Shown piece by piece: positions 26,033 to 34,740 of a stretch of 64,000 bases of DNA (position 1 is the stretch's first letter; the number at the start of each line of letters is the position of its first letter). The stretch comes from Neorhizobium populisoli (GTDB lineage Bacteria; Pseudomonadota; Alphaproteobacteria; Rhizobiales; Rhizobiaceae). A program made the translations under genes and the position numbers. The notes beneath the pieces are model-generated. The model was not told where the DNA came from. It ran no database searches and worked only from the letters and a program-made list of their open reading frames with translations. Location of the stretch: contig NZ_JAHYCB010000001.1 of assembly GCF_019430945.1 (NCBI RefSeq), positions 62,001 through 126,000 of the forward strand. The letters are read 5' to 3'.

Positions 26033-26058
26033 TAGGTTTCGTTGCAGGTAAGTTTTGA

Positions 26059-26090
26059 ATCCCCGGCCGCTCGCGCAGCCGGGGATTTTT
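26059..26090 (+). terminator. Rho-independent terminator of purB
   Basis: Nine-bp stem ATCCCCGGC / GCCGGGGAT around a 10-nt loop, followed by TTTTTG, 27 bp after the purB stop codon. Confidence 0.85.
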
Positions 26091-26118
26091 GTTGGGGCTA
26101 TACTCGCCAAAAACTCAA

Positions 26119-26148
26119 CGTCATCCTCGCCCTTGTGGCAAGGATCCA
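26119..26148. repeat. Degenerate single copy of the rhizobial palindromic element
   Basis: CGTCATCCTCGCCCTTGTGG and the following CAAGGATCC align with one arm of the inverted repeat at 204-326, with a few substitutions that weaken its internal palindrome. It lies in the 168-bp gap between purB and the DUF2189 gene. Confidence 0.6.
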
Positions 26149-26200
26149 ACCACCTTTTCTCAGACTCTACGTCCCTGTTTGGCGAGACGCTTCGCCCCTC

Positions 26201-27001
26201 TCAAGCCGCAGGTATCACCAGCCGGCGATAAAGATGCCAGGTCGAATGGCCGAGGATCGGCATGATGACCGCGAGCCCGGCGAAGATCGGGATCGTGCCG
26301 ACGACCAGAAGTGCGGCGACGATCAGGCCCCAGAGCGCGACCGGCACCGGATTGGCAAGTGCTGCGCGGACACTGGTTTCTATCGCCACCCCGGCACCGA
26401 CGTCACGATCCAGCATCAGCGGGAACGCGACAACGGTCGTTGCCAGCACCACGACCGCGAAGACGAAGCCGATCAGGTTGCCCCAGATTATCATCGATAT
26501 ACCCTGCGAGGTAGTCAGTACATCGGAGACGAAAGCGCCGATCGAGGCCGGTGCGGTGTCGCCGAAATACGCGGTGTAGAGCGCCTGCGCGATCAGCAGC
26601 CATGCGACGAACAGCACGACCAGGAAGAAACCGACCGCCAATATCGACGGCATGGCCGGCGAATGACGGACGTCAAGCGCATGACGCCAGGACGTGTCTT
26701 CGCCCATTTCACGACGGCGGCTGATCTCGTAAAGGCCGATCGCCGCGATCGGGCCGAGCAGCGCGAAACCGGACATCAGCGGAAACAGGAGCGGCATGAG
26801 ATTGGCGCCGGTGCTCCAGACGGCCAGGAATATGCCGGCAATCGGATAGATCAGACACAGAAAGACGTAATGCGACGGCCTCTCCATGAAGTCGTTCCAG
26901 CCGAGCCTCAGCGCCTCGCGAACATCCTCGACGCCGATCTTCCTCACTGCGGGGCGCAATAACCCTTCATGGGCGCCGGCCATGACATGAAATGCGGTCA
27001 T
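26201..27001 (-). CDS. DUF2189 integral membrane protein
   Basis: 266-aa inner-membrane protein with about six transmembrane segments. The N-terminus (VEDVREALRLGWNDFMERPSHYVFL) and the central SGFALLGPIAAIGLYEISRRRE match the DUF2189 family. No catalytic residues are apparent and the function is unknown. GAGGAG at 7-8 bp upstream decides the start at 27001 over an ATG 41 codons earlier, whose extra sequence has no family similarity. Confidence 0.88.
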   Translation of the reverse strand: MTAFHVMAGAHEGLLRPAVRKIGVEDVREALRLGWNDFMERPSHYVFLCLIYPIAGIFLAVWSTGANLMPLLFPLMSGFALLGPIAAIGLYEISRRREMGEDTSWRHALDVRHSPAMPSILAVGFFLVVLFVAWLLIAQALYTAYFGDTAPASIGAFVSDVLTTSQGISMIIWGNLIGFVFAVVVLATTVVAFPLMLDRDVGAGVAIETSVRAALANPVPVALWGLIVAALLVVGTIPIFAGLAVIMPILGHSTWHLYRRLVIPAA

Positions 27002-27260
27002 AGAGCTTCTCCTCATCGCTTCTGCCACGGCAGCGCCTCCCCAGCGCATGCCCCCCGATACATGATAGACGTGGCAATCGTTGAAAACCCGGTCCGCCGA
27101 CAGGCGGGATCGGCAACATATCATAGGGCCGCGTGCCGGTGCATTTCGGCTGGCAGAAGCCGAGAAGCTTCAGCAATCGGCAGAGAAACCATAGCAAATT
27201 TTATAACCGCTGTCGCCTCCCGCCTTGACTTCCGAGCCTTCGCCCCTCACATCGCGCCGC

Positions 27261-27815
27261 ATGAAAGCATCCGAAGCCGATATTCTGATCATTCCCGGTT
27301 ATACTAATTCCGGACCGACCCACTGGCAGACCCGCTGGGAACAGAAGCTCGCGACCGCGCGACGCGTGGAGCAGGCCGAATGGTCGAAGCCCGTCAAGGA
27401 AGACTGGGTCGCAAAGATCGCCGAAGAGGTGAATGCCTGCGAGCGTCCGGTCGTCCTGGTTGCCCATTCGCTGGGTATTCCTTCCGTCGTGCATGCCGTT
27501 CCACTGTTCAAGAAACCGGTGGCCGGTGCGTTCTTCGTTGCCCCGCCGGAGGTCGACAACCCGGCAATCCGCCCAAGACACCTGACGACGTTCGGCCCCT
27601 ACCCGCGCGATCCGCTGCCGTTTCCGACCTTGACCGTTGCAAGCCGCAACGATCCCTTCGGTTCATATGAGCATGCGGACGACATCGCTGCCGCGTGGGG
27701 ATCGCTGCTGGTCGATGCCGGCGAATCCGGTCATATCAATGCAGAATCTGGACATGGGCCGTGGCCGGAGGGTACGATGGTCTTTGCCCAATTCCTCAGC
27801 CGCCTCAAAGCATAG
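27261..27815 (+). CDS. RBBP9/YdeN-family alpha/beta hydrolase
   Basis: 184-aa serine hydrolase-like protein. It has the RBBP9/YdeN layout: ILIIPGYTNSGPTHWQTRWE at the N-terminus, nucleophile elbow AHSLG (Ser about residue 73), Asp in ASRNDPFGSYEHA and His in GESGHINAESGHG. Family members hydrolyse small esters; the natural substrate is unknown. The start at 27261 (MKASEADILI) is preferred to one 12 codons upstream because the fold begins there. Confidence 0.88.
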   Translation: MKASEADILIIPGYTNSGPTHWQTRWEQKLATARRVEQAEWSKPVKEDWVAKIAEEVNACERPVVLVAHSLGIPSVVHAVPLFKKPVAGAFFVAPPEVDNPAIRPRHLTTFGPYPRDPLPFPTLTVASRNDPFGSYEHADDIAAAWGSLLVDAGESGHINAESGHGPWPEGTMVFAQFLSRLKA

Positions 27816-27937
27816 GCTATTCCGACCGCTTGCCTCCAAATTGCCCGGGTGTATTAATTCGAACGGCAATCTTAAGTCGGATTTAATTGGCGATTGCTAA
27901 ATTGAGGCCTCAACTTTTGTGAGCCAGGCCGGTGCCA

Positions 27938-30478
27938 ATGCCCTCGAATGCAGCTCCACGCCCCCAAGATCCCGCCGCCGGAGGCGAGATCGGCATCGTG
28001 AAGACTTTGTTCGAAACAGTGCCTTTTCCCGTCGCCGTGGTCGATGAGAACGGTGCATTCCTCTTCCACAACGAGACCTTCGACCGGGATTGGCTGGAGG
28101 GCAACCGCAAGCCCGAAACATTCGCAGAGATCTTCGACACGGACGGCTGCGAGCAGCTGCGCAACGCCCTTCGCGACTGCGGCGAAGACAATGTGGGCAA
28201 AATCGTCGAGTTGCGGCTTTCAGCGGCCGACGGCACGATCCGCTGGGCGCTGGCATCGCTTTCGCCGCTTGGCCGAAGCCTGAGAGGCCGGCTGCTGACG
28301 GCCGTGCATCTCTCCGATATTTCCGAGCGGAAACAGCAGATCGAGGATCTCGCCGATCGCGAGAGCCGCTGGAACAACGCGCTGGTCAGCTCCGTCTCCG
28401 GCGTCTGGGACCACAATTACGCGACCGGCCAGAAATATTATTCGCCGACCTGGCGCAAGATTCGCGGGCTCGCACCCGAGGACCCGCTGGCGGCAAGCAC
28501 GGAAGAATGGCTGCAACTCGTGCATCCGGATGACCGGGACTACGTCATCCACGCCATGGCGCGCCAGAATGCCGGGGACCCGGACTATACGGTTTTCGAA
28601 TATCGAGAGCGCCACAAAAAAGGGCACTGGATCTGGATCTTGTGCCGCGGCGCCTGCGTGGAATGGGACGAGACCGGCAAGGCGACACGGGTCGTCGGCA
28701 CAGACACGGATATCAGCGGTCGCAAGGCTGCTGAAGAAGCCATGGCGAGGATGTCTCGCCGCCTCGATATGGCACTCGAAATTTCCGGTATCGGCGTCTA
28801 CGAATCCGATTTTGAAACCGGTCAGGTGGATTGGGACGAGCGGATGTTCCGCATCTACGGCATGGAAAAGACCGAGGAGGTCGTGATTGGCGGCCTCTGG
28901 GAAAGCTTTCTCCATCCCGATGATGCCGCACGCGTGCAGGCCAATGTTCTCGACAATATCGAGGCGGGTAAACGCTTTTCAGACCAATACCGGGTCATCC
29001 TGCGGGACGGCACCGAACGGGTGGTCCGCACCCGGACCATGTCCTTCATCGACAGCAACGGCCACAAGAAAATGGTCGGCGCCAATTGGGATGTGACGGC
29101 CGATGTCATGCTGCATCGTGAGCTCGAGCGCGCCAAGACGCTTGCCGAAGCCCGTAACCGCGAACTCGAAACGGCCCGTATCCGCATCGAGCACAATGCG
29201 ATGCACGACTATCTCACCGATCTGCCAAACCGGCGTTATCTCGACGAGATGCTCGACCGGGTGGCGGCGGAGTGCAACCGATCGGGAGAAGGCATCGCCA
29301 TCCTCCATATCGATCTCGACCGTTTCAAGCAGATCAACGATACGCTCGGCCACAGCGCCGGCGACATGATGCTGAAACATGCTGCCAGAACCCTGAAAAC
29401 GAGCCTGCGCGAAGGCGATTTCGTTGCCCGCATCGGCGGCGACGAGTTCGTCATCCTGTCGAAATTCCAGGGCTCACCGCGCAAGCTGTCGCATTTTGCG
29501 GACCGCATCATCCGGGAATTGCGCAAACCGGTTTCCTACGAAGGGCATGATTGCCGGTTCGGTGCCAGCATTGGGATCGCCTGCGAAACCGGTCGTGACA
29601 TCGACGCGCGGCAATTGCTGCTTAACGCCGATATCGCGCTCTATCGCGCCAAGCATAGCGGCCGCAACCGCCATGAATTCTTCTCGGCCGATACGCAGAA
29701 CGAGATCATCAGCACCAAGCGGCTTTCCGACGAAATCCTGATTGCGCTGGAGCGCAACGAGTTCATTCCGTTCTACCAGCCTCAGTTCGATGCGAAGACA
29801 CTCAACATTGCCGGCGTGGAAACGCTGGCGAGATGGATGCATCCGGAGCAGGGCCTGCTGACGCCGGACAAGTTTCTCTACACCGCCGAAGAACTGGATG
29901 CCGTTTCCGCCATCGATGCGATGATCCTGGAAAAGGCGCTTGAAGACTTTCGCGGCTGGAGAGAGGGCGGGCTGAAGATTCCCAGGCTTTCCGTGAATGT
30001 CTCCTACCGGAGACTTCATGATGCCGCCCTGCCCCGCAAGCTCAAGAAGCTGGATATCGAACCCGGCACCGTATCCTTCGAGCTGCTGGAGTCGATCTTC
30101 CTGGACGACAGCGGCGACGATGCAGCTAAAAATCTGGCCCGCCTGCGGAAACTCGGCATCGGCATCGAGATCGACGATTTCGGCACAGGCCATGCGTCGA
30201 TCATCAGCCTGATGCGGCTCACTCCGGATGCGCTGAAGATCGACCGCGAGTTGGTGCGGCATGTGGTGCAGTCGTCCAAGCAGCGCAAGCTGATCGGCTC
30301 GATCATCGATATCGGCAAGTCGCTCAATATCAAGGTGGTCGCCGAAGGCGTCGAAACGGCCGACCATGTACGCATCCTGCGCGATCTCGGCTGCGACCGC
30401 CTCCAGGGTTATGCCCTGGCCCGCCCGATGCCGCCTTCCGCCCTTGCGGATTTCATTCGCGCCGAAAGCTGGCGCTAA
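27938..30478 (+). CDS. PAS-GGDEF-EAL signalling protein
   Basis: 846-aa cytosolic c-di-GMP protein without transmembrane helices. An N-terminal PAS (about 20-135) is followed by two PAS/PAC units (about 145-270 and 275-395), a coiled linker, a GGDEF domain (about 425-580) with an intact IGGDEF loop and an I-site RxxD (REGD) five residues before it, and an EAL domain (about 600-845). The EAL motif reads ETL; the catalytic Glu is kept, and VNVS, ELLES, IDDFGTG, LKIDR and AEGVE are all present, so phosphodiesterase activity is likely. The ATG at 27938 has AGG 8 bp upstream; a GTG two codons earlier is also possible. Confidence 0.93.
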   Translation: MPSNAAPRPQDPAAGGEIGIVKTLFETVPFPVAVVDENGAFLFHNETFDRDWLEGNRKPETFAEIFDTDGCEQLRNALRDCGEDNVGKIVELRLSAADGTIRWALASLSPLGRSLRGRLLTAVHLSDISERKQQIEDLADRESRWNNALVSSVSGVWDHNYATGQKYYSPTWRKIRGLAPEDPLAASTEEWLQLVHPDDRDYVIHAMARQNAGDPDYTVFEYRERHKKGHWIWILCRGACVEWDETGKATRVVGTDTDISGRKAAEEAMARMSRRLDMALEISGIGVYESDFETGQVDWDERMFRIYGMEKTEEVVIGGLWESFLHPDDAARVQANVLDNIEAGKRFSDQYRVILRDGTERVVRTRTMSFIDSNGHKKMVGANWDVTADVMLHRELERAKTLAEARNRELETARIRIEHNAMHDYLTDLPNRRYLDEMLDRVAAECNRSGEGIAILHIDLDRFKQINDTLGHSAGDMMLKHAARTLKTSLREGDFVARIGGDEFVILSKFQGSPRKLSHFADRIIRELRKPVSYEGHDCRFGASIGIACETGRDIDARQLLLNADIALYRAKHSGRNRHEFFSADTQNEIISTKRLSDEILIALERNEFIPFYQPQFDAKTLNIAGVETLARWMHPEQGLLTPDKFLYTAEELDAVSAIDAMILEKALEDFRGWREGGLKIPRLSVNVSYRRLHDAALPRKLKKLDIEPGTVSFELLESIFLDDSGDDAAKNLARLRKLGIGIEIDDFGTGHASIISLMRLTPDALKIDRELVRHVVQSSKQRKLIGSIIDIGKSLNIKVVAEGVETADHVRILRDLGCDRLQGYALARPMPPSALADFIRAESWR

Positions 30479-30508
30479 GCTGTTAAACCGCCAAAGCGCA
30501 AAACGACG

Positions 30509-30540
30509 AAAGCCGCGCCCGGCCGGACGCGGCTTTCTTT
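30509..30540. terminator. Terminator between the GGDEF-EAL gene and DUF1476
   Basis: Nine-bp stem AAAGCCGCG / CGCGGCTTT with a 10-nt GC-rich loop and a TCTTT tail. It separates convergent genes and can serve both. Confidence 0.75.
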
Positions 30541-30558
30541 AGATCGGCAATGGACCGA

Positions 30559-30873
30559 TTACTGCTGTTCGATCTGGGCGACCGCCTCGGTGAGCAGGTC
30601 GATCATCTTGGTGCGAATGTCCTGATCGGACACCGATACGCCGCCGGCATCGAAATCGCCGCGCAGCTTGCGGAAGACGTCCTCGTCGCCGGCTTCTTCA
30701 AAATCGGCAACCACGACTTCCTTGGCATAGGCTTCGGCGTCGGCCTTGCCGAGCAGGCCAGCGGCCCACAGGCCAACGAGCTTGTTGCGGCGGGCAACCG
30801 CCTTGAACTTCAGGTCCTGATCGTGGGCGAACTTGTTTTCGAAGGCTTTTTCGCGATCGCTGATGCCAGCCAT
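30559..30873 (-). CDS. DUF1476 protein (ATPase inhibitor subunit zeta family)
   Basis: 104-aa all-helical protein of the DUF1476 family. In Paracoccus the family member is the zeta subunit, which inhibits the F1F0 ATP synthase in alphaproteobacteria. The N-terminus MAGISDREKAFENKFAHDQ, containing the inhibitory segment in Paracoccus, is intact, as is RRNKLVGLWAAGLLG. GGGAG before 30873 decides the start; a longer open frame is not supported. A damaged paralogue lies directly upstream on the same strand. Rhizobial zeta proteins are reported to be weaker inhibitors, so a strict ATPase role is not assured. Confidence 0.92.
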   Translation of the reverse strand: MAGISDREKAFENKFAHDQDLKFKAVARRNKLVGLWAAGLLGKADAEAYAKEVVVADFEEAGDEDVFRKLRGDFDAGGVSVSDQDIRTKMIDLLTEAVAQIEQQ

Positions 30874-31017
30874 ATAGGGTCTCCCAAAAGTAAACTCTCG
30901 TTCGACCCCATAATCAAAATGGGGGCCGAGTGCAATCGGCGGCAGCGGAAAACCCGCGCCGCCGGCATGAAATCTGGATGACAATTACCGGAGGTAGTCG
31001 TCAGGCGGTCCGCAGGA

Positions 31018-31327
31018 TCAGGCGCGCTCCATTTCCCCGACCACGTCGAGAAGCAGATCGTGCATCTTGGTCTGCAGTTCGTCATCGAGAACCGTGACAC
31101 CCGCCACGTCGAAATCGTGACGCAATTTGCTGGCTATGTCGTGCGCAGCCTTGTCATCGAGCGTCGAAAACACCAGATCCTTCGCGTAAGCGCCGGCATC
31201 TGCAACACCGATCAAGGATGCGGCCCAGAAGCTTGTTGCGGCGTGATTCCGCACGGAACTGAAAGGTCTGTTCATAGGCGAATTTATCTTCCAGGGCTCT
31301 GCCCCGGTCACGAAGAGCGTACACCAT
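31018..31327 (-). pseudogene. Second DUF1476 copy, broken by an 8-nt deletion
   Basis: Reading from the ATG at 31327 (good AGGGA site) gives MVYALRDRGRALEDKFAYEQ and on to RRNKLLG, which aligns with the N-terminus of the intact DUF1476 gene; this frame then runs into unrelated sequence and a stop. The remaining family sequence (WAASLIGVADAGAYAKDL, DFDVAGVTVLDDELQTKMHD) is in another frame down to 31018. Alignment with the intact neighbour at DNA level shows that eight bases (CGTTGGCC in the intact gene) are missing right after AACAAGCT, near 31229. The gene therefore cannot give a full product unless the ribosome shifts frame. Confidence 0.88.
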
Positions 31328-31572
31328 TATTGTTCCCTGCTTTTGTTGTTTATTACTGTCCGTTTCATTTGGGACGTCGTGATTGATACAGAAAAAGCTT
31401 TCATAATGGGTGTAGCCTCAGGCTGAATGATTCCTGATTGCGCTTCGTCAAAACCACCTCGCCCCCAAGCCATTCGGAGGCCCGCATTGTGAAATCCGAT
31501 CTTTTCCGATAAGGGACCGCTCAATCGTCATCCATTGCGCCCGCGAGGGGCGCCAACAACGAGATAAAAATC

Positions 31573-32337
31573 ATGAACCGTCGCCGCCGTATCTACGAGG
31601 GCAAGGCCAAGATCCTGTATGAAGGCCCCGAGCCGGGAACGCTGATCCAGTTCTTCAAGGACGACGCCACCGCCTTCAACAAAAAGAAGCATGATGTCAT
31701 CGACGGCAAGGGCGTTCTCAACAACCGCATTTCCGAATACCTCTTCACCCATCTGAACAAGATCGGCATTCCGACGCATTTCATCCGCCGGCTGAACATG
31801 CGCGAACAGCTGATCAAGGAAGTGGAGATGATTCCGCTCGAGATCGTCGTGCGCAATGTCGCCGCCGGCTCGCTCTCCACCCGCCTCGGCATCGAGGAAG
31901 GCGTGGTCCTGCCGCGCTCGATCATCGAATTCTACTACAAGTCGGACCAGCTGGCCGATCCGATGGTGTCGGAAGAGCACATCACCGCTTTCGGCTGGGC
32001 AAATCCGGCCGAACTCGATGACATCATGGCGCTCGCCATCCGCGTCAACGACTTCCTGTCCGGCCTCTTCCTCGGCGTCGGAATCCAGCTTGTGGATTTC
32101 AAGATCGAATGCGGCCGCCTGTTCGAAGGCGACATGATGCGCATCATCCTCGCCGATGAGATCTCTCCCGACAGCTGCCGCCTTTGGGACATGGAGACGA
32201 AGGAAAAGATGGACAAGGATCGTTTCCGGCAGGACCTGGGCGGTCTTGTGGAAGCTTATTCCGAAGTTGCCCGTCGTCTCGGAATCATCAATGAAAACGA
32301 ACCTGTCCGCGGCACCGGCCCGGTTCTCGTCAAGTAA
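31573..32337 (+). CDS. purC: Phosphoribosylaminoimidazole-succinocarboxamide synthase (SAICAR synthetase)
   Basis: 254-aa ATP-dependent ligase that joins aspartate to CAIR in purine synthesis. Signature stretches are [45 protein letters not shown] and [12 protein letters not shown]. It heads a purC-purS-purQ run with short gaps, feeding into purL further on. The 245 bp upstream contain no recognisable riboswitch or operator. Confidence 0.97.
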   Translation: MNRRRRIYEGKAKILYEGPEPGTLIQFFKDDATAFNKKKHDVIDGKGVLNNRISEYLFTHLNKIGIPTHFIRRLNMREQLIKEVEMIPLEIVVRNVAAGSLSTRLGIEEGVVLPRSIIEFYYKSDQLADPMVSEEHITAFGWANPAELDDIMALAIRVNDFLSGLFLGVGIQLVDFKIECGRLFEGDMMRIILADEISPDSCRLWDMETKEKMDKDRFRQDLGGLVEAYSEVARRLGIINENEPVRGTGPVLVK

Positions 32338-32353
32338 TATTGGGGGTATATCA

Positions 32354-32596
32354 GTGATCAAGGCACGCGTGACGGTCACGCTCAAGAACGGCGTTCTCGA
32401 TCCGCAGGGCAAGGCCATCGAAGGCGCCCTCGGCAGCCTCGGTTTTGCGGGCGTCGGCCAGGTGCGTCAGGGCAAGGTCTTCGACCTCGAACTCGACGGC
32501 GCCGACAAGGCGAAGGCCGAAGCCGACCTGAAGGCGATGTGCGAGAAGCTGCTCGCCAACACGGTCATTGAGAACTACTCCATCGCTCTCGATTGA
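32354..32596 (+). CDS. purS: Phosphoribosylformylglycinamidine synthase subunit PurS
   Basis: 80-aa PurS, the small subunit that bridges PurL and PurQ in the three-part FGAM synthase. It starts with GTG after GGGGG, 16 bp after the purC stop. Typical sequence is IKARVTVTLKNGVLDPQGKAI, quoted in part, and the end LANTVIENYSIALD. A longer open frame exists upstream but would overlap purC. Confidence 0.95.
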   Translation: MIKARVTVTLKNGVLDPQGKAIEGALGSLGFAGVGQVRQGKVFDLELDGADKAKAEADLKAMCEKLLANTVIENYSIALD

Positions 32597-32606
32597 GAGC
32601 CCGTTA

Positions 32607-32662
32607 CGGAGCCTTCGGGCTCCGAAGCACTTTCTGGAACCGCCTCGGACGCAATCCGAGGC
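32607..32662 (+). promoter_or_regulatory. Two hairpins between purS and purQ
   Basis: CGGAGCC-TTCG-GGCTCCG (32607-32624) is a seven-bp stem capped by a stable UUCG tetraloop. GCCTCGG / CCGAGGC (32642-32662) is a second stem with a 7-nt loop. Neither is followed by a T-run, so mRNA stabilisation or tuning of the PurS:PurQ ratio is more likely than termination. Confidence 0.5.
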
Positions 32663-32683
32663 CTTTGAGGTTTAAGCCGCCCC

Positions 32684-33364
32684 ATGAAATCCGCCGTCGT
32701 CCAGCTTCCCGGTCTCAATCGCGATCGCGACATGATCGCCGCACTCACGAAGATTTCCGGCAAGGCGCCGATCACCGTCTGGCAGACCGAAACGGATATC
32801 GCCGACGACGTCGATCTGATCGTCATTCCGGGCGGCTTCTCCTATGGCGACTATCTGCGCTGCGGCGCGATCGCGGCCCGCATGCCGATCATGCAGGCGA
32901 TCAAGGACAAGGCCGAAAAGGGCGTCAAGGTTCTCGGCGTCTGCAACGGCTTCCAGATCCTCGTCGAGGCTGGCATGCTGCCGGGCGCTCTGATGCGCAA
33001 TTCCTCGCTGAAGTTCGTGTGCAAGGAAGTGAAGCTCGAAGTGGTCAATGCCGAGACCGACTTCACCCGCGCCTATGAAAAGGGCCAGGTCATTCGTTGC
33101 CCGGTCGCCCATCACGACGGCAACTATTTCGTCGATTCGGAAACGCTGGCCGGCATGGAAGACCGTGGAGAGGTCGTGTTCCGTTATGCCGACGGCACCA
33201 ATCCGAACGGCTCGATGAACGATATCGCCGGCGTCATGAACAGCCGCGGCAACGTGCTCGGCATGATGCCGCATCCGGAAAACCTGATCGAAATGGCCCA
33301 TGGCGGCAGCGACGGCCGCGGCATTTTCGCTTCGGCGCTGGATGTGATCGCCGCAACCGCCTGA
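32684..33364 (+). CDS. purQ: Phosphoribosylformylglycinamidine synthase subunit PurQ
   Basis: 226-aa class I glutamine amidotransferase that gives ammonia to PurL. The catalytic cysteine is in GVCNGFQIL (about residue 88) and the His-Glu pair in MMPHPEN near residue 195. [11 protein letters not shown] and [12 protein letters not shown] are typical. It is in one run with purC and purS; the matching purL follows after an inserted lipoprotein and a lipid A deacylase gene. Confidence 0.97.
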   Translation: MKSAVVQLPGLNRDRDMIAALTKISGKAPITVWQTETDIADDVDLIVIPGGFSYGDYLRCGAIAARMPIMQAIKDKAEKGVKVLGVCNGFQILVEAGMLPGALMRNSSLKFVCKEVKLEVVNAETDFTRAYEKGQVIRCPVAHHDGNYFVDSETLAGMEDRGEVVFRYADGTNPNGSMNDIAGVMNSRGNVLGMMPHPENLIEMAHGGSDGRGIFASALDVIAATA

Positions 33365-33408
33365 CAGTGATTTCTGTCCTCCACTCGACAACACCATACA
33401 GGTCGCTG

Positions 33409-33804
33409 ATGTCCCGTTCTTATCGCCTTTCCGCCGTTCTTTGCCTTTCTGCGGCGGGAATGATGCTTGCCGCCTGCCAGTCGGAGCGTCCGTTGTCATC
33501 CCCGAATCGGGCGGCATTGCCGACGATGGAACGCGTGGCGCTGGCTGCCAATGCCTGCTGGTTCAAGTCGCAGGATCCGGCCTTCAAGGACTATCGCCTG
33601 GCACCGGAGCTCAACTCGTTCTCCGGCCGCCCGCGCATTCTGGCAGTTCCGCGGCACAGCCCGGAATCGCGCCCGATGCTCGTCGTCCAGGCCGAGGGCA
33701 ATCCGGCAAAGCTGGATGCATTCGGGCCCCTCATGGATGGTGCAAACAGCGAGAGAATCAAGCGCGACGTGCTGCGTTGGGTCGGCGGAGCCAGCGGTTG
33801 CTAA
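33409..33804 (+). CDS. Small lipoprotein, unknown function
   Basis: 131 aa. The signal peptide ends in a lipobox LAAC (Cys about residue 23), so the mature protein is lipid-anchored. The mature part contains ANACWFKSQDPAFKDYRL and IKRDVLRWVGGASGC with two further cysteines that could pair. I recognise no family. It follows purQ by 44 bp and may be read through from the pur transcript. Confidence 0.78.
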   Translation: MSRSYRLSAVLCLSAAGMMLAACQSERPLSSPNRAALPTMERVALAANACWFKSQDPAFKDYRLAPELNSFSGRPRILAVPRHSPESRPMLVVQAEGNPAKLDAFGPLMDGANSERIKRDVLRWVGGASGC

Positions 33805-34023
33805 ACCCGCATCGGCGGCCACGTCTTCTGACATAAATCTGTTGCAAACCTGCACCGTGGTCATCGAAATCTCCTGTTTCCGGAGAGCCCCTTTAAGTCC
33901 TTCTTAAACTTTGCTGGACGGACTCTTTTCATAGGAATAGCAGTTGTCACATCGGAGAAGGGCGGGTCGCTTTGTCGTGATTCGCACCGACCGCAAAACG
34001 CGGGCCGCATTGGGACGTTGTGA

Positions 34024-34578
34024 ATGAAAAGCACAGTATTCGCATTGGCAACCGGGGCGACCCTTGCCAGCCTGGTTTCGCCTGCTTCTGTCTTTGCGCA
34101 AGAACACCTGCTTGATGAAGTGCGCGTCGGCCTCTCCGGATCGATCCAGAAGGGCAAGACGTTCGAGCCCGGCGTATTTCCGTCCGCTACCGTTTTCTTC
34201 GACCCATTCGACCAGCGTCATGCCCAGAGCTTCTTCGACCATATGCTGCGGCCGCGCGTTCATGTCGGTGCGATCCTCTCCACGACCGGCGGCGCAAACC
34301 AGGCCTATGCCGGTTTTACCTGGACGGTTCCGCTTGGCGAAAAGTTCTTCATCGATCTCGGCTTCGGCGGGTCGGTGACCGATGCAAGCCTGGACGACCC
34401 GAGCAAGCGCCCGGTCGTCGGCTGCCGTTTCAATTTCCACGAGTCGGCCGGGCTCGGTTACAACATCAATCAGAACTGGCGCGTGCTTGCGACCGTCGAG
34501 CATTCTTCGAATGCGGATCTGTGCGACGAAAACGATGGACTGAGCTACGCGGGCCTCTCGGTCGGCTACAAGTTCTGA
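34024..34578 (+). CDS. pagL: PagL-like lipid A 3-O-deacylase (acyloxyacyl hydrolase family)
   Basis: 184 aa with a signal peptide (cleavage after VFA at about residue 25) and an eight-strand outer-membrane beta-barrel pattern ending in the aromatic terminal residue (SVGYKF). The PagL active site is visible: VEHSSNADL holds the catalytic His and Ser, and a nearby acid (Glu/Asp in CDENDG) can complete the triad. PagL removes the 3-O-linked acyl chain of lipid A; Rhizobium lipid A is known to be 3-O-deacylated by such an enzyme. It is a single gene with its own terminator between purQ and purL. Confidence 0.85.
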   Translation: MKSTVFALATGATLASLVSPASVFAQEHLLDEVRVGLSGSIQKGKTFEPGVFPSATVFFDPFDQRHAQSFFDHMLRPRVHVGAILSTTGGANQAYAGFTWTVPLGEKFFIDLGFGGSVTDASLDDPSKRPVVGCRFNFHESAGLGYNINQNWRVLATVEHSSNADLCDENDGLSYAGLSVGYKF

Positions 34579-34600
34579 ACGAACGAAAAATGCCAAAAGG

Positions 34601-34627
34601 AAGCGCCGGAGATTTCCGGCGCTTTTT
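34601..34627 (+). terminator. Rho-independent terminator of the pagL-like gene
   Basis: Ten-bp stem AAGCGCCGGA / TCCGGCGCTT with a GATT loop, followed by TTTTTG and further Ts, 22 bp after the stop codon. Confidence 0.85.
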
Positions 34628-34740
34628 GTTTTTGCCGGCTCCGTCATCTGAACGTTGCACGGCAGCATTTTCCTGTCGCACCTTTCGGCGACATAGGCTA
34701 AAGAGCGGCCAAAGCTTGGCCCTTCAATCCAGAGAAGATC

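Noticed and set aside
27225..27260. Longer N-terminus for the RBBP9-like hydrolase
   Set aside because: The extra 12 residues are polar, have no family match, and the start at 27261 directly precedes the first strand of the fold.
30985..31017. Programmed frameshift in the second DUF1476 copy
   Set aside because: The junction has no slippery heptamer or downstream pseudoknot that I can see, and the DNA alignment shows a plain 8-nt deletion.
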